From Chryseobacterium sp. H1D6B (GTDB taxonomy: Bacteria; Bacteroidota; Bacteroidia; Flavobacteriales; Weeksellaceae), in assembly GCF_029892445.1 (NCBI RefSeq), contig NZ_JARXVJ010000001.1, positions 2,914,001 to 2,978,000 on the forward strand: 64,000 nt of DNA, in the 5' to 3' direction. Position numbers and translations under genes: made by a program. The notes under the pieces are model-generated. The model did not search any database. It was not told the DNA's origin and saw only the letters and a program-made list of their open reading frames with translations. Positions 1-8,894 of the stretch are shown here, piece after piece. Positions within the stretch are counted from its first letter, which is position 1. Each line of letters begins with the position of its first letter.

Positions 1-975
1 TGTACAGGACAAAATCAGTTGGGAAAAAATATAAAACCGGATGTTATTACAGAGCCTGTTGCTCATGATACTGATGATCCTGCGATCTGGATCAATCCGA
101 AAAATGCCTCAAAAAGTATAATTATAGGAACGGATAAAGATTCGGACGGCGGTTTATATGCATTCGATCTGAACGGAAAAATTATTAATAAAGTCACAGG
201 CCTGAAGCGCCCGAATAATGTAGATATAGAATACGGTTTTACGCTGGACGGCCATAAAATTGATATTGCCGCTCTTACAGAAAGAGAAACCAATAAAGTA
301 AAACTTTATGCGCTTCCGGAATTAAAAGAAGTGGGAGAATTTACTGTTTTTGACGGAGAAACTGAGCGTTCACCGATGGGGATTTCCATGTACAAAAATC
401 CGAAAACAAATGAGATCTTTGTTATTGCAGGACGAAAGTCAGGACCCAGCGGAAGTTATCTCTGGCAGTATAAATTATCTGAAAAAGACGGAAGAATTAC
501 CGGTGAAGCAGTCCGAAAATTTGGAAAATACAGCGGCTTGAAAGAAATCGAAAGTATTGCGGTAGATGACGAACTGGGGTATGTTTATTATTCTGATGAA
601 CAATTCGGCGTACATCAATATTATGCAGATCCGGCAAAGGGAAATGAAGAGCTTTTGGTTTTTGGGAAAAATGATTTCAAATCAGATGTAGAAGGAATTT
701 CTATTTATCCTACTTCGCCTTCTGAGGGGTATATTTTGGTTTCTAACCAGCAGAACAATACATTCAATGTGTATCTAAGAGAAAATCCTTCAAAAGGGAG
801 GGTGGCAGAAATTCCTGTTTCTACCCTTGAAAGCGACGGTTCGGAAGTCACAAATGTTAATCTGGGGCCAAAATTTCCCAAAGGAATATTTGTTGCTATG
901 AGCAATGGAAGGGTTTTCCATATTTATGACTGGAGAACCGTGGAAGAGAGGATCAAATCTCAGATGAAACCTTAA
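1..975 (+). CDS. 3-phytase (beta-propeller phytase), 5' end cut off
   Basis: Myo-inositol-hexakisphosphate 3-phosphohydrolase of the beta-propeller type, which releases phosphate from phytate outside the cytoplasm. The reading frame is open from base 1, and the first codon is Cys followed by TGQNQLGKN. This looks like the lipobox cysteine of an exported lipoprotein, so probably only the signal peptide lies outside the window. The N-terminal DTDDPAIWINP segment, the repeated blade-like segments (GLYAFDLNGK, VYYSDEQFGVHQYY) and DVEGISIY near the C-terminus fit the family. The TTG at base 19 could serve as a start but is less likely than an upstream start. A strong terminator follows. The family is confident; substrate specificity is inferred. 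Confidence 0.85.
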   Translation, partial: CTGQNQLGKNIKPDVITEPVAHDTDDPAIWINPKNASKSIIIGTDKDSDGGLYAFDLNGKIINKVTGLKRPNNVDIEYGFTLDGHKIDIAALTERETNKVKLYALPELKEVGEFTVFDGETERSPMGISMYKNPKTNEIFVIAGRKSGPSGSYLWQYKLSEKDGRITGEAVRKFGKYSGLKEIESIAVDDELGYVYYSDEQFGVHQYYADPAKGNEELLVFGKNDFKSDVEGISIYPTSPSEGYILVSNQQNNTFNVYLRENPSKGRVAEIPVSTLESDGSEVTNVNLGPKFPKGIFVAMSNGRVFHIYDWRTVEERIKSQMKP

Positions 976-994
976 ACACATGATTTTTAGATAC

Positions 995-1020
995 AGCTCC
1001 TTTTTTAAGGAGCTTTTTTA
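995..1020 (+). terminator. Intrinsic terminator of the phytase gene
   Basis: An 8-bp stem AGCTCCTT/AAGGAGCT with a TTTT loop is followed by a T run, starting 20 bases after the phytase stop codon. Confidence 0.85.
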
Positions 1021-1057
1021 TTGTCGCGAATGAATCTTATATTTTAGAAATTCATCT

Positions 1058-2812
1058 CTAAATGTTTTTTAGAAATAGATTTAGATCTGTTTCTTTATCC
1101 AGATTCATTTTAGCTTTTACTTTGGTTTTGTAGACTCTGGCGCTTCCTTCTGTGATTCCTTCTAGTAAAGAGATTTCTTTAGAAGATAAGTTGAGTTTAA
1201 AATAAACACACAATTTAAGCTCCTGATTCGTCAGAACTGGAAATTTACTGGAAAGCTTTTCCACAAACAATTTATTTTCTGAAGAACTTTCGTTGATGAG
1301 GTCATAATTCTTTTTATCGATTTGAATGAGATTATTAATTTTAAAAAACAGATCTTTTAATATCTCTTCTATATCAATGTTCTTTGATCTTTTAATTTTT
1401 TTTAAGTATTCCAAGAATGCTTTTTCTGTCTGTATTTTTAAGTTTAGATTCAGATGCAGGTTTTCAATTTTATCTTTTTGCCGCTGTATAAACTGTTCAA
1501 GAATTTTTTTATTATTTTCAAAAATCAATTTTTCCTTTACTAAAAGCTCTTTTTCTTTTTTTCTTTTGTTTCTGGTATTGATGATGATCAGGCTGAAAAT
1601 GATAATTGAGAGGAATATCAATGCTGACAATATCAAGTTATTTCTTTTTTGGCTGATAATTTTATAATCATACTTATGATTAATACTTTTTATTACATAA
1701 TTGTTTACGATATCCGAAACTTTGGCCAGATTATGATTAGAAAATTCATCACACTCTTTGTGCAGGAGCACCAGCTTTTTAGAAATGATTTTTAAATTTT
1801 GGATATCATTAATATTAGAATAATAAGTTTGAAGCATCTCATTCAATGGAATTCTGTCTGTGAGATTTTCCAATTTTGGTTCAAGAGCTGTTAGGAAATT
1901 GATGAGTTCTCTCGCTTCAGCTGCTTGCCCGGTCGTATTATAAAGATCAAATAAACGTTGAGAAGAGGCAATAGACTCTTCATAGTATTGTTTTTTATCT
2001 CTATAAAAATTGAACTCTTGGAGCAGCAGGGTTTCAGCGGCAGGATAGTCTTTTATTTTAAAATAGTAGAAACCTAGATTACCTCTCATGCTGTTCAGGA
2101 AAGCTGTTTCATCATTATTTAATTGGGTCTTTTTTTCCAGGATTTTAATTCCTTTATCCGTTTCTCGAATGGCGGGATCCATTTTCCCCATTTTCTCATA
2201 ACAGGATCCAAAATTATTATACATGGAAGCAATATGCAGGATATCTTTTTTGTCTAAATTTTGTAAAGATTTATTAAAATAGAATAAGGCTCTATTATAA
2301 TCTTTCTGGTTGTAAAATAATCTTCCTTTCAGGTGGTAAAGATGGGGAAGGAAATATTTTTTTCCTGATTTTTCATCTTGCACTATAGCTTCATCAAGAA
2401 AGTGAAAAGCAAGTTTTGGTGAATTGTTTTCAAATTGGAAAGCTAAGTTGAAGTTACAGGCAATAGAAATATAATCGTACTCATTATTATTAAGTTTTAA
2501 AAGTTCATAGACGAGGGGAAGCTGTTTGAGCCCGTCTTTATTATCAGTACTGTTATAATAATAAAACAGATCTATATATCTGCTGCTGATAAGATATTTT
2601 TTGTCTCCTGTCTTTTTATATTTTTCTGCTTCTCTGTCATGCAGTGCTTTTATTTTTGTCGGTTTGTATATCACTGTAGAAACCTCACCATTAATATCAT
2701 ACAAATATTTATTTTCTGCTTCCTTAGAAGAATGGCATGATGCAGCAGACAGAAACATGAGCAAAGAATACATCACATTCTTCATCTTAGCAATTAATTT
2801 TTTTTCCATCAC
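1058..2812 (-). CDS. Membrane-anchored TPR protein with C-terminal LuxR-type HTH
   Basis: A 584-residue protein of a regulator type that is common and numerous in Flavobacteriia. It has an N-terminal signal or lipoprotein-like segment ending SAASC, then tetratricopeptide helices from about residue 60 to 370 (for example HLKGRLFYNQKDYNRALFYF and ASMYNNFGSCYEKMG). A transmembrane helix follows at about 393-415 (LILSALIFLSIIIFSLIII), then a charged coiled coil, and a C-terminal helix-turn-helix (LTNQELKLCVYFKLNLSSKE, then ARVYKTKVKAKM). The TPR part would sense a ligand or partner outside the membrane and the HTH would act on DNA or on another factor. Target genes are unknown. It is transcribed alone, convergent with the phytase gene. 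Confidence 0.8.
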   Translation of the reverse strand: MMEKKLIAKMKNVMYSLLMFLSAASCHSSKEAENKYLYDINGEVSTVIYKPTKIKALHDREAEKYKKTGDKKYLISSRYIDLFYYYNSTDNKDGLKQLPLVYELLKLNNNEYDYISIACNFNLAFQFENNSPKLAFHFLDEAIVQDEKSGKKYFLPHLYHLKGRLFYNQKDYNRALFYFNKSLQNLDKKDILHIASMYNNFGSCYEKMGKMDPAIRETDKGIKILEKKTQLNNDETAFLNSMRGNLGFYYFKIKDYPAAETLLLQEFNFYRDKKQYYEESIASSQRLFDLYNTTGQAAEARELINFLTALEPKLENLTDRIPLNEMLQTYYSNINDIQNLKIISKKLVLLHKECDEFSNHNLAKVSDIVNNYVIKSINHKYDYKIISQKRNNLILSALIFLSIIIFSLIIINTRNKRKKEKELLVKEKLIFENNKKILEQFIQRQKDKIENLHLNLNLKIQTEKAFLEYLKKIKRSKNIDIEEILKDLFFKINNLIQIDKKNYDLINESSSENKLFVEKLSSKFPVLTNQELKLCVYFKLNLSSKEISLLEGITEGSARVYKTKVKAKMNLDKETDLNLFLKNI

Positions 2813-3635
2813 CTTGTCAATTTCTCAGTAACAATTTATTAAATAATAACAATCAAAAATTATTAATAAGATGAATAGATGAACATTTAACTATAATTAA
2901 TTTTCTGAATTATCATAAGTTTTTGTTTTATAAGTGTTTATGTTTTGTTTGTTTTATTCTTATTATTTGGAAATTTTAATTTTTAATACCTCTTTTTAAC
3001 ATAATATATCTAAAATTGTCTACCTTTAATTGATTTTTTCTGCTGATATAGAGGTAAATAAGTAAAATAATAAATACAAAATGATGACCTTATTAACGTT
3101 TGAAAGGAAATAACTCATCATTTTAAAGCTGAGAAATCTATTTTAAAAAGAAAAATAGATATTGAATTTATTATAAACAGCTATGATGCTGAATTAACGG
3201 GTTTTGAAAATTAAATAGTTGTTTATTAGAGTTTTATATTGTTTCTAGTTAACAATATTTATCTGAAATAGGATTGTATACTAACACATAGTTAACAGGA
3301 TGAAATGGGATTTGTACTCAATCACAATTAGCTTTGTCGAAAGTTTTACATGAATAATGAAAAAAGATTTATTACCCCCCTCACCTAAAAAAAATTCCAG
3401 GCAGCGTATACAAAAATAACAGATTATTCAATGAAACCTATTTGTTTCGTATAAGCTATTTATTCACAAGTAGGCATTCGTTTTAGCAGAAATATTCAGT
3501 TTTTACTGAGCTTTTTATAAGCACATCCAAACAATGGAAACAAGAAATTTTCTACAATTTGCAGGAAGTCTTTTACACAATAAGTAAGGCTTTCAGCTAT
3601 TGCAATAAATTAATTAAACACTAAAAAAAATTATT
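2813..3635. other. Gene-free AT-rich interval
   Basis: About 820 bases between the divergent TPR-HTH regulator and the secreted protein at 3636. I find no ORF of convincing length, tRNA, hairpin with T run or clear repeat. It is long for a promoter region in this genome and could hold a small RNA or decayed sequence, but nothing specific can be claimed. Confidence 0.5.
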
Positions 3636-4478
3636 ATGACAATTAACAAGATTCTTACAGGCATTCCGCTTCTGTACCTCATTTTAATTCTAACCAGCAG
3701 TACAGTGACAGCCCAGTCTGGCAGTGTAGGAATTGGAACAGCTTCTCCAAATTTAGGAGCAATATTAGATCTTACGGCAGCAGATAAAGGACTGCTTTTA
3801 ACCCGTATCAGTCTTACGAACACCGGCACATGGGGTCTTACAGGCACCAGTACGCCGGGTATGACAGTATACAATACTAATGCAGGGATTACAGCGTCTA
3901 TTTCCACTAATGCCTTGTCTGCAGGAGCTTATCCGCCCAGTGTAAACGGGATAGGACTGTATACATGGGATGGTTATGGATGGGTACCGCAGAATTCGGC
4001 AGCCGAGGTAATGAAAATTCCTGTTCCAAATTATCCTCCGGGATCATCAGGAAATGGTTCAGGCGGTTCTACTGCAACGGGTGTGACAACAATTCCTCTG
4101 AATACGCCGGCATTTAATACAATTTCTGGGGCTGTAGTTACCCCAGCTACAGGAGCCGTATTTTTGCCTGCAGGTATTTACAGGATCGGTACAAGCTTGT
4201 CAGTTTTGATTACTAATCCGGGCACTAATTACAAATCTTTGACCTTAATGGTTGCTACTGCACCTAATGGGCTGGGGGATGTGCATGCTAGCTATTACCC
4301 AATTTCCACGAATGCAAATAATGCAAGTACAGTAAATGGCAATAGTGTTTTAAGGATCGGTCCTGCAGGCGGAAGTATTTACTTCACTGTTTTTGTAAAC
4401 AATCTTGCCGCCGGAGACACATGGGCAGTAGCAACAGCTTCTCCGCAGAGTCAGTTTACAATAGAACGAATACACTAG
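3636..4478 (+). CDS. Secreted protein of unknown function, surface or adhesin-like
   Basis: A 280-residue protein with a clear signal peptide (hydrophobic LLYLILILTSSTVTAQ, cleavage after A-Q) and then the segment SGSVGIGTASPNLGAILDLT followed by KGLLLTR. This VGIGT.SP...LDL..KGLLLPR pattern recurs in many exported flavobacterial proteins and resembles tail-fibre or surface-structure repeats. The rest is Gly/Thr/Asn/Ala-rich with TATGVTTIPL and a beta-rich C-terminal domain (GSIYFTVFVNNLAAGDTWAV) that looks jelly-roll-like. There is no T9SS sorting domain. The gene stands alone with its own terminator. Function is unknown; a surface-exposed role is an inference. Confidence 0.65.
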   Translation: MTINKILTGIPLLYLILILTSSTVTAQSGSVGIGTASPNLGAILDLTAADKGLLLTRISLTNTGTWGLTGTSTPGMTVYNTNAGITASISTNALSAGAYPPSVNGIGLYTWDGYGWVPQNSAAEVMKIPVPNYPPGSSGNGSGGSTATGVTTIPLNTPAFNTISGAVVTPATGAVFLPAGIYRIGTSLSVLITNPGTNYKSLTLMVATAPNGLGDVHASYYPISTNANNASTVNGNSVLRIGPAGGSIYFTVFVNNLAAGDTWAVATASPQSQFTIERIH

Positions 4479-4501
4479 AATTAAATTACAATTTTTACAG
4501 T

Positions 4502-4553
4502 CTTCAGCTAAGTGTTCAATGTCTTTTATATAAAACTTAGCTGAAGTTTTTTT
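4502..4553 (+). terminator. Strong intrinsic terminator
   Basis: A perfect 12-bp stem CTTCAGCTAAGT/ACTTAGCTGAAG with a 21-base loop is followed by seven T. It ends the gene at 3636-4478. Its T run touches an ATG at 4554, which is why the next gene is started at 4596. Confidence 0.88.
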
Positions 4554-4595
4554 ATGTATTTGTTGCTTGAAAATGAAATAGATATAATTTTTTTG

Positions 4596-5030
4596 ATGAA
4601 CAATTTTAAAAATATAAATATAGGAGCTTTAATTAAACAAAGAGTCTCAGATTACAACATGAAAACTTCCAGAATCTGTAATTTTTTTAATATCAATGAA
4701 AAAGAAATTAAAGAAATATATGAATCCAAGAGCCTTGATGTCACAATAATATTAAAGTGGAGTAAGCTTTTGGAGTATGATTTTTTTCGAATTTACAGTC
4801 AGCATTTGATTCTCTATGCTCCGCCTGCTTCCGATAATATGCATAAGCAGAGATCAGAAAATAAAGCAGCCTCTATTCCTGAATTTAGGAAGAATATTTA
4901 TACGATTGATCTTATATATTTTATTTTGGAACTTATAGAAACCGGGCAAAAAACAAAACAGCAGGTTATCGATGAATATAGGATACCGAAAACAACTTTA
5001 CATAGTTGGATCAATAAATATAGAAGATGA
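4596..5030 (+). CDS. Small HTH protein, transposase OrfA-like
   Basis: 144 residues from MNNFKNINIG. The N-terminal part (LIKQRVSDYNMKTSRICNFF, then IYESKSLDVTIILKWSKLLE) looks like a Xre-like helical domain. The C-terminal part (TKQQVIDEYRIPKTTLHSWI) is an IS3/helix-turn-helix_23-like DNA-binding segment. An upstream ATG at 4554 is in frame but lies in the terminator T run, so I prefer 4596. It is followed 52 bases later by a second HTH protein with the same kind of C-terminus. No integrase-domain ORF or inverted repeats are visible, so I read the pair as a stable, possibly domesticated element rather than an active insertion sequence. Confidence 0.55.
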   Translation: MNNFKNINIGALIKQRVSDYNMKTSRICNFFNINEKEIKEIYESKSLDVTIILKWSKLLEYDFFRIYSQHLILYAPPASDNMHKQRSENKAASIPEFRKNIYTIDLIYFILELIETGQKTKQQVIDEYRIPKTTLHSWINKYRR

Positions 5031-5082
5031 ATACTATTATATCATTTAATATTCAATAGTAGTTTAATAAATAAAAAAAGAG

Positions 5083-5412
5083 ATGACAACATTTAAAAAG
5101 CCAAACTATAAAAAAATATATGAGGATATTTTGACGCTGAAGTTTCCAGGGAAAAAAAAATATTGCCAGTCTATATTATCCAAAGCAGAACTTTCAGTAA
5201 ATGATGTTATTCACATTAATGATATCATTTTTCAAAAAAGTGATAGAACAAAAGCTTCTCAAAATCAGAAACACCGCTCTTATGATATGTCCTATATTCT
5301 TGAAATCTTAGATTATCAGAAAAAACATCAACTGAATAATTCACAGCTAGCAGCTCATTTTGGACTCAGTAGAAATACTGTCACCAAATGGAAAAAACAA
5401 GTTTTAGTTTAA
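5083..5412 (+). CDS. Small HTH protein, partner of the preceding gene
   Basis: 109 basic residues with a C-terminal helix-turn-helix (NNSQLAAHFGLSRNTVTKWK) of the type seen in transposase OrfA and phage-like regulators. The N-terminal half (FKKPNYKKIYEDILTLKFPG) has no motif I recognise. It probably shares a transcript with the gene at 4596. Function unknown; DNA binding is likely. Confidence 0.55.
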   Translation: MTTFKKPNYKKIYEDILTLKFPGKKKYCQSILSKAELSVNDVIHINDIIFQKSDRTKASQNQKHRSYDMSYILEILDYQKKHQLNNSQLAAHFGLSRNTVTKWKKQVLV

Positions 5413-5452
5413 TATTGAAAGAATTTTATGTTTTAATGTATATGAAAGTCTT

Positions 5453-5860
5453 TTAGTTTTTAATATAAGTTGTTGTTACTTCATATATATCCCCAAGCTC
5501 AGCATAGGAATCTATAACATTTAAATTTGAATTCATAAAAGTGATATTGTATAGCTGGTTATTAATCGTTATACTGTTGCTTCCTTTATTAAATGTACCA
5601 GTAGATTTTACAGGATTATTATTGCAGCTACTATAACTCATTAAAGTGACAGAATAGTCTTCATTGACCTCAAAAAATGATTTTCCTTCGCATGTTCCTT
5701 CAAAAACAATGGTCTGGGTTATTATCCCATTTTTCTTCGCAGTATATTTAGATTTATAATATTTTCCTGTAAAATGATTTATTTCTTCATCATAAGTTGA
5801 TCCATTACTGCACGAATAAATAGTTATCAGCGTAAATAAAAAAAATAGTATGTTTTTCAC
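5453..5860 (-). CDS. Small lipoprotein, lipocalin-like
   Basis: 135 residues. The signal peptide FFLFTLITIYSC provides a lipobox-like cysteine at about residue 17. The mature part is beta-rich (TGKYYKSKYTAKKNG, FEVNEDYSVTLMSYSSC, GSNSITINNQLYNITF), which resembles the lipocalin-like lipoproteins common in Flavobacteriia. No catalytic motif is visible. It is convergent with the HTH pair and downstream of tRNA-Leu, separated from it by a terminator. Function unknown. Confidence 0.6.
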   Translation of the reverse strand: MKNILFFLFTLITIYSCSNGSTYDEEINHFTGKYYKSKYTAKKNGIITQTIVFEGTCEGKSFFEVNEDYSVTLMSYSSCNNNPVKSTGTFNKGSNSITINNQLYNITFMNSNLNVIDSYAELGDIYEVTTTYIKN

Positions 5861-5892
5861 GATCTAGTTTTTTACTTCATCAAATATATAAT

Positions 5893-5929
5893 AAAAAAAC
5901 CTCTGAGAATCATAGATTTCAGAGGTTTT
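5893..5929 (-). terminator. Terminator of tRNA-Leu
   Basis: A perfect 11-bp stem AAAACCTCTGA/TCAGAGGTTTT on the minus strand is followed by a T run. It lies four bases past the 3' end of the tRNA. Confidence 0.85.
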
Positions 5930-5932
5930 CAG

Positions 5933-6014
5933 TACCCAGTACCAGAATCGAACTGGTACATCTTTCGATACTAGAGTTTGAGTCTAGCGCGTCTACCAAT
6001 TCCGCCAACTGGGC
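5933..6014 (-). tRNA. tRNA-Leu (anticodon CAA)
   Basis: Read on the minus strand, the sequence begins GCCCAGTTGGCGGAATTGG and folds as a class II tRNA. The acceptor stem is GCCCAGT/ACTGGGT with a G-U first pair. The anticodon stem CTAGA/TCTAG encloses the loop CTCAAAC, giving anticodon CAA. A variable arm (TATCGAAAGATG) and a T arm with GTTCGATTC follow. The discriminator base is A, as in leucine tRNAs, and CCA is not encoded. Confidence 0.93.
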
Positions 6015-6029
6015 CTTTAAATTGGTGTG

Positions 6030-6037
6030 CAAATATA
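6030..6037 (-). promoter_or_regulatory. -7 promoter box of tRNA-Leu
   Basis: TATATTTG on the minus strand matches the Bacteroidota TAnnTTTG element and lies 15 bases before the tRNA 5' end. No TTG is visible at the -33 position. Confidence 0.55.
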
Positions 6038-6078
6038 GCAATTTTTTTATTTTCTAAAAATTTTCTGATGAGATTTTT

Positions 6079-6846
6079 TTAAAATTCAATTTCCAATCCG
6101 TCGTAAGCAAGGTGCATTCCGTCTGGAAGCTGCTTATCTTCAATATCATGCAGTCCCAGATGATGACTGATATGAGTTAAAAATAATTTTTCAGGTTTTA
6201 GTTCATCAAAGAGTTTAATAACGTCCGGTAGAATAAAATGAGCAGGATGAGGGTCAAACTTACGGATGCAGTTGAGAATAAGAACATCTAAATTCTTTAA
6301 TTTTTCCTTTTCAGTGTCAGAAATAAAACTGGCATCCGTGATATAGGCCAGATTTTTAAACTTATATCCAAAAATTGAAATTTTATAATGAGCAACCTCA
6401 ATGGGAGTGATATCAGTATCTAATACATGAAAAGATTCATTGGTAATTTCGTGCAGATCAAAAGAAGGGGCTCCGGGATATCTTACATCTGCAAACGCAT
6501 ACGGAAACCGATTTTTAATTTCATTTCCAACCCGGTGATGGCAGTAGATCGGCATATCTTTTCCGCTTTTAAAAATAAGCGGACGCATATCATCCAGACC
6601 GATTACATGATCGTTATGTTCATGGGTAATAAGGGTGATATCTACCGTATTTTCATGGTTTAACAACATCTGCTGTCTAAAATCCGGACCGCAGTCGATC
6701 AGGATTTTTCTATTCTCTTCTGTATTTATCATTACAGAAGATCTAAAGCGTTTGTCTTTCGGGTTATCCGATGTACAGACCTCGCAGGTGCAGCCAATAA
6801 CGGGGACGCCTTGAGAAGTGCCAGTTCCTAAAAATTTCAACTTCAT
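6079..6846 (-). CDS. MBL-fold metallohydrolase, PhnP-like
   Basis: A 255-residue cytoplasmic protein of the beta-lactamase fold, related to PhnP cyclic phosphodiesterases and RNase Z-like enzymes. It opens with KLKFLGTGTSQGVPVIGC and carries the metal-binding THEHNDHVIGLDD (HxHxDH) at about residues 78-90. Further ligands are probably the D of TDASF and the H of LTHISHH near the C-terminus. The CTCEVC pair near the N-terminus could bind zinc as in PhnP. There is no phn operon nearby, so the true substrate is open. Divergent from the gene at 6902. Confidence 0.8.
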   Translation of the reverse strand: MKLKFLGTGTSQGVPVIGCTCEVCTSDNPKDKRFRSSVMINTEENRKILIDCGPDFRQQMLLNHENTVDITLITHEHNDHVIGLDDMRPLIFKSGKDMPIYCHHRVGNEIKNRFPYAFADVRYPGAPSFDLHEITNESFHVLDTDITPIEVAHYKISIFGYKFKNLAYITDASFISDTEKEKLKNLDVLILNCIRKFDPHPAHFILPDVIKLFDELKPEKLFLTHISHHLGLHDIEDKQLPDGMHLAYDGLEIEF

Positions 6847-6901
6847 TTTGTTGTGAGGTTGGTATTAATTTTGGTAAATTTACAAAAAATTTAATGTCCT
6901 A

Positions 6902-8329
6902 ATGTATCAGAAACTAACTCCTAAACAAAAAGCATTAACAATTAATCTAGATCCTACTATTTATGGTACTTTCGCGGAAATTGGAGCAGGGCAGGAGACT
7001 GTTCGACACTTTTTTAGAGCAGGAGGAGCATCGGGGACAATTGCCAAGGCAATGTCAGCTTATGACAAAGATTTTAGTGATGCCATTTACGGAAAAGAGG
7101 TAAAAAACAGATATGTTACCCAAAACAGGCTTCGTAAAATGCTTCGATATGAAGTAGCATTAATTGAAGAAAGAATTTCTAGAGAAAACAACCCAAACCG
7201 GAAATTTTTTTCCTACGCTAACACCGTAACAACCATCAATTTTGATAAAACACAGCGGGGACACGGCTGGGTAGGAATTCGTTTTCAGATTACCGAAAAT
7301 GAAGATTACAACGAAATTGTAATCCACGTTAAATTCAAAGAGAACGATGCGACATTACAGCAGGAAACACTTGGAAATCTTGGAGTGAATCTTATTTTTG
7401 GAGCTTTCACCTACTATGACAACCCCAGAAGGTTAATCGAATCTCTATACGATGATATAGCAACGGACAATCTTGAAATTGACATGATCGACTTCAACGG
7501 TCCTGCTTTTGCCTATGTTGATAATCGTCTGATGTCTTTACAGCTGGTAAAGAACGGCATGACGGATGCGGTAATTTTCAATTCTCAAGGAGACAATATG
7601 CTTCCTGCAGATAATCTCTACAAGAAAAATATTTTTGCAGTAAGAGGAAGTTTCAGACCTGTGACCAAAGTAAATATTGATATGCTGCAAAACGGTATCG
7701 ATATGTTTATGAAAGATGCTATCTGTACCCATGATGAAACAGAAATTTTAATTGAAATTACCATTTCCAATCTTAGAGCAGACGGAGATATCGATGAAAG
7801 AGATTTCCTGGACAGAGTAGATATTCTGGCTAAATTAGGATATACCGTTATTGTTTCCAACTTCTCAGAATATTATAGACTTATCGATTATTTTGCTTCT
7901 TATACCAACGGGAATATTGGTGTAGCCATGGGAGTGAACAACTTATTGATGGTATTCGATGAAAAATATTATAAAAACCTTTCAGGCGGAATATTAGAAG
8001 CTTTCGGCAAGTTTTTCCGTAACGGCATGAGAGTATATCTTTATCCTTATAAAGATCCTGAAACCCATGAGCTTTTAGATTCTTCAAACCTGAAAGTAGA
8101 AGAAAATCTGAAGGAGCTTTATAAATATTTTAAACTCAATAACCGTATTGTAGATATTAAAAACTACAATCCTGAATTTTTGGAAATTTATTCCAGAGAA
8201 ATATTAAGAAAGATTGCATGCAACATCAAAGGATGGGAAAACCAAGTTCCGGAAGGAGTTGCAGAAATGATAAAAGAGCGTGGAATGTTCGGATATAAAG
8301 AAGAACTTTCCTTTAAACAATTCTCCTAA
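6902..8329 (+). CDS. Conserved flavobacterial protein of unknown function
   Basis: A 475-residue soluble protein with no signal peptide and no membrane segment, starting MYQKLTPKQKALTINLDPTI. I recall that proteins of this family often carry automatic labels such as nicotinate-nucleotide adenylyltransferase or TonB-dependent receptor. I see neither the nucleotidyltransferase HxGH motif nor receptor features here. The sequence is well structured throughout (for example GTFAEIGAGQETVRHFFRAG and HGWVGIRFQI), which suggests strong conservation. It is followed 13 bases later by a GAF-domain gene, likely in the same operon. Function unknown. Confidence 0.7.
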   Translation: MYQKLTPKQKALTINLDPTIYGTFAEIGAGQETVRHFFRAGGASGTIAKAMSAYDKDFSDAIYGKEVKNRYVTQNRLRKMLRYEVALIEERISRENNPNRKFFSYANTVTTINFDKTQRGHGWVGIRFQITENEDYNEIVIHVKFKENDATLQQETLGNLGVNLIFGAFTYYDNPRRLIESLYDDIATDNLEIDMIDFNGPAFAYVDNRLMSLQLVKNGMTDAVIFNSQGDNMLPADNLYKKNIFAVRGSFRPVTKVNIDMLQNGIDMFMKDAICTHDETEILIEITISNLRADGDIDERDFLDRVDILAKLGYTVIVSNFSEYYRLIDYFASYTNGNIGVAMGVNNLLMVFDEKYYKNLSGGILEAFGKFFRNGMRVYLYPYKDPETHELLDSSNLKVEENLKELYKYFKLNNRIVDIKNYNPEFLEIYSREILRKIACNIKGWENQVPEGVAEMIKERGMFGYKEELSFKQFS

Positions 8330-8342
8330 AACAAAAAATATA

Positions 8343-8792
8343 ATGTCAGAACTAAAGAAAAGACTGTCTTCTATTTTAGAAAGTCCAAAACATAATACTG
8401 AAGAGAAACTTCAGAAAGTCTGCTATTTACTGGATCAGGAAATTTCATATTTCAACTGGACAGGGTTCTATTTTAAGAACGGAGATAAGAATGAATTGAT
8501 TTTAGGCCCTTACGTAGGAGCTCCAACAGATCATACCATTATTCCCTATGGAAAGGGAATCTGCGGTCAGGTAGCAGTTTCTAATGAAACTTTTATCGTT
8601 CCTGATGTTCATCAGCAGGATAATTATTTAAGCTGCTCTATTGATACCAAAGCAGAAATAGTAGTTCCTATCTTTAAAAACGGGGAGAATATCGGCCAGA
8701 TCGATATAGACTCACACACACTGAATCCTTTCACCAAAGAAGATTTAGAATTATTGGAATGGCTTTGTAACGAGGTTTCCAAGATCTTATAA
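8343..8792 (+). CDS. GAF-domain protein, free methionine-(R)-sulfoxide reductase-like
   Basis: 149 residues from MSELKKRLS; the family normally has one GAF domain of about this size. The enzyme would reduce free methionine-R-sulfoxide in the cytoplasm. Motifs that align by eye with E. coli fRMsr are YGKGICG (second cysteine), VPDVHQQDNYLSC (catalytic cysteine) and AEIVVPIF with IGQIDIDS. The first conserved cysteine of the E. coli enzyme appears to be replaced by His in TDHTIIP, leaving two of three. An in-frame ATG at 8280 lies inside the upstream gene and is rejected. It probably shares a transcript with the gene at 6902. Confidence 0.75.
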   Translation: MSELKKRLSSILESPKHNTEEKLQKVCYLLDQEISYFNWTGFYFKNGDKNELILGPYVGAPTDHTIIPYGKGICGQVAVSNETFIVPDVHQQDNYLSCSIDTKAEIVVPIFKNGENIGQIDIDSHTLNPFTKEDLELLEWLCNEVSKIL

Positions 8793-8814
8793 TTAAGACT
8801 TTTATAGTTTAAAA

Positions 8815-8846
8815 AAATAACTCCGGCTTTAAGGCTGGAGTTTTTT
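8815..8846 (+). terminator. Intrinsic terminator after the GAF gene
   Basis: The stem AACTCCGGC/GCTGGAGTT (one G-U pair) has a short loop and is followed by six T. Upstream A residues make it potentially bidirectional. Confidence 0.8.
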
Positions 8847-8894
8847 ATGATACATGTGAAAATAATTGATAACTGCGTAAAATATATCAATAGG

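Noticed and set aside
1326..1667. 113-residue plus-strand ORF inside the TPR-HTH regulator gene
   Set aside because: It is antisense to a well-supported gene, rich in Ser, Phe and Lys as expected from AT-rich complementary coding, with no family features.
3534..3584. 16-residue ORF METRNFLQFAGSLLHNK upstream of the secreted protein gene
   Set aside because: No terminator or codon run characteristic of a leader peptide follows, and the downstream gene is not biosynthetic.
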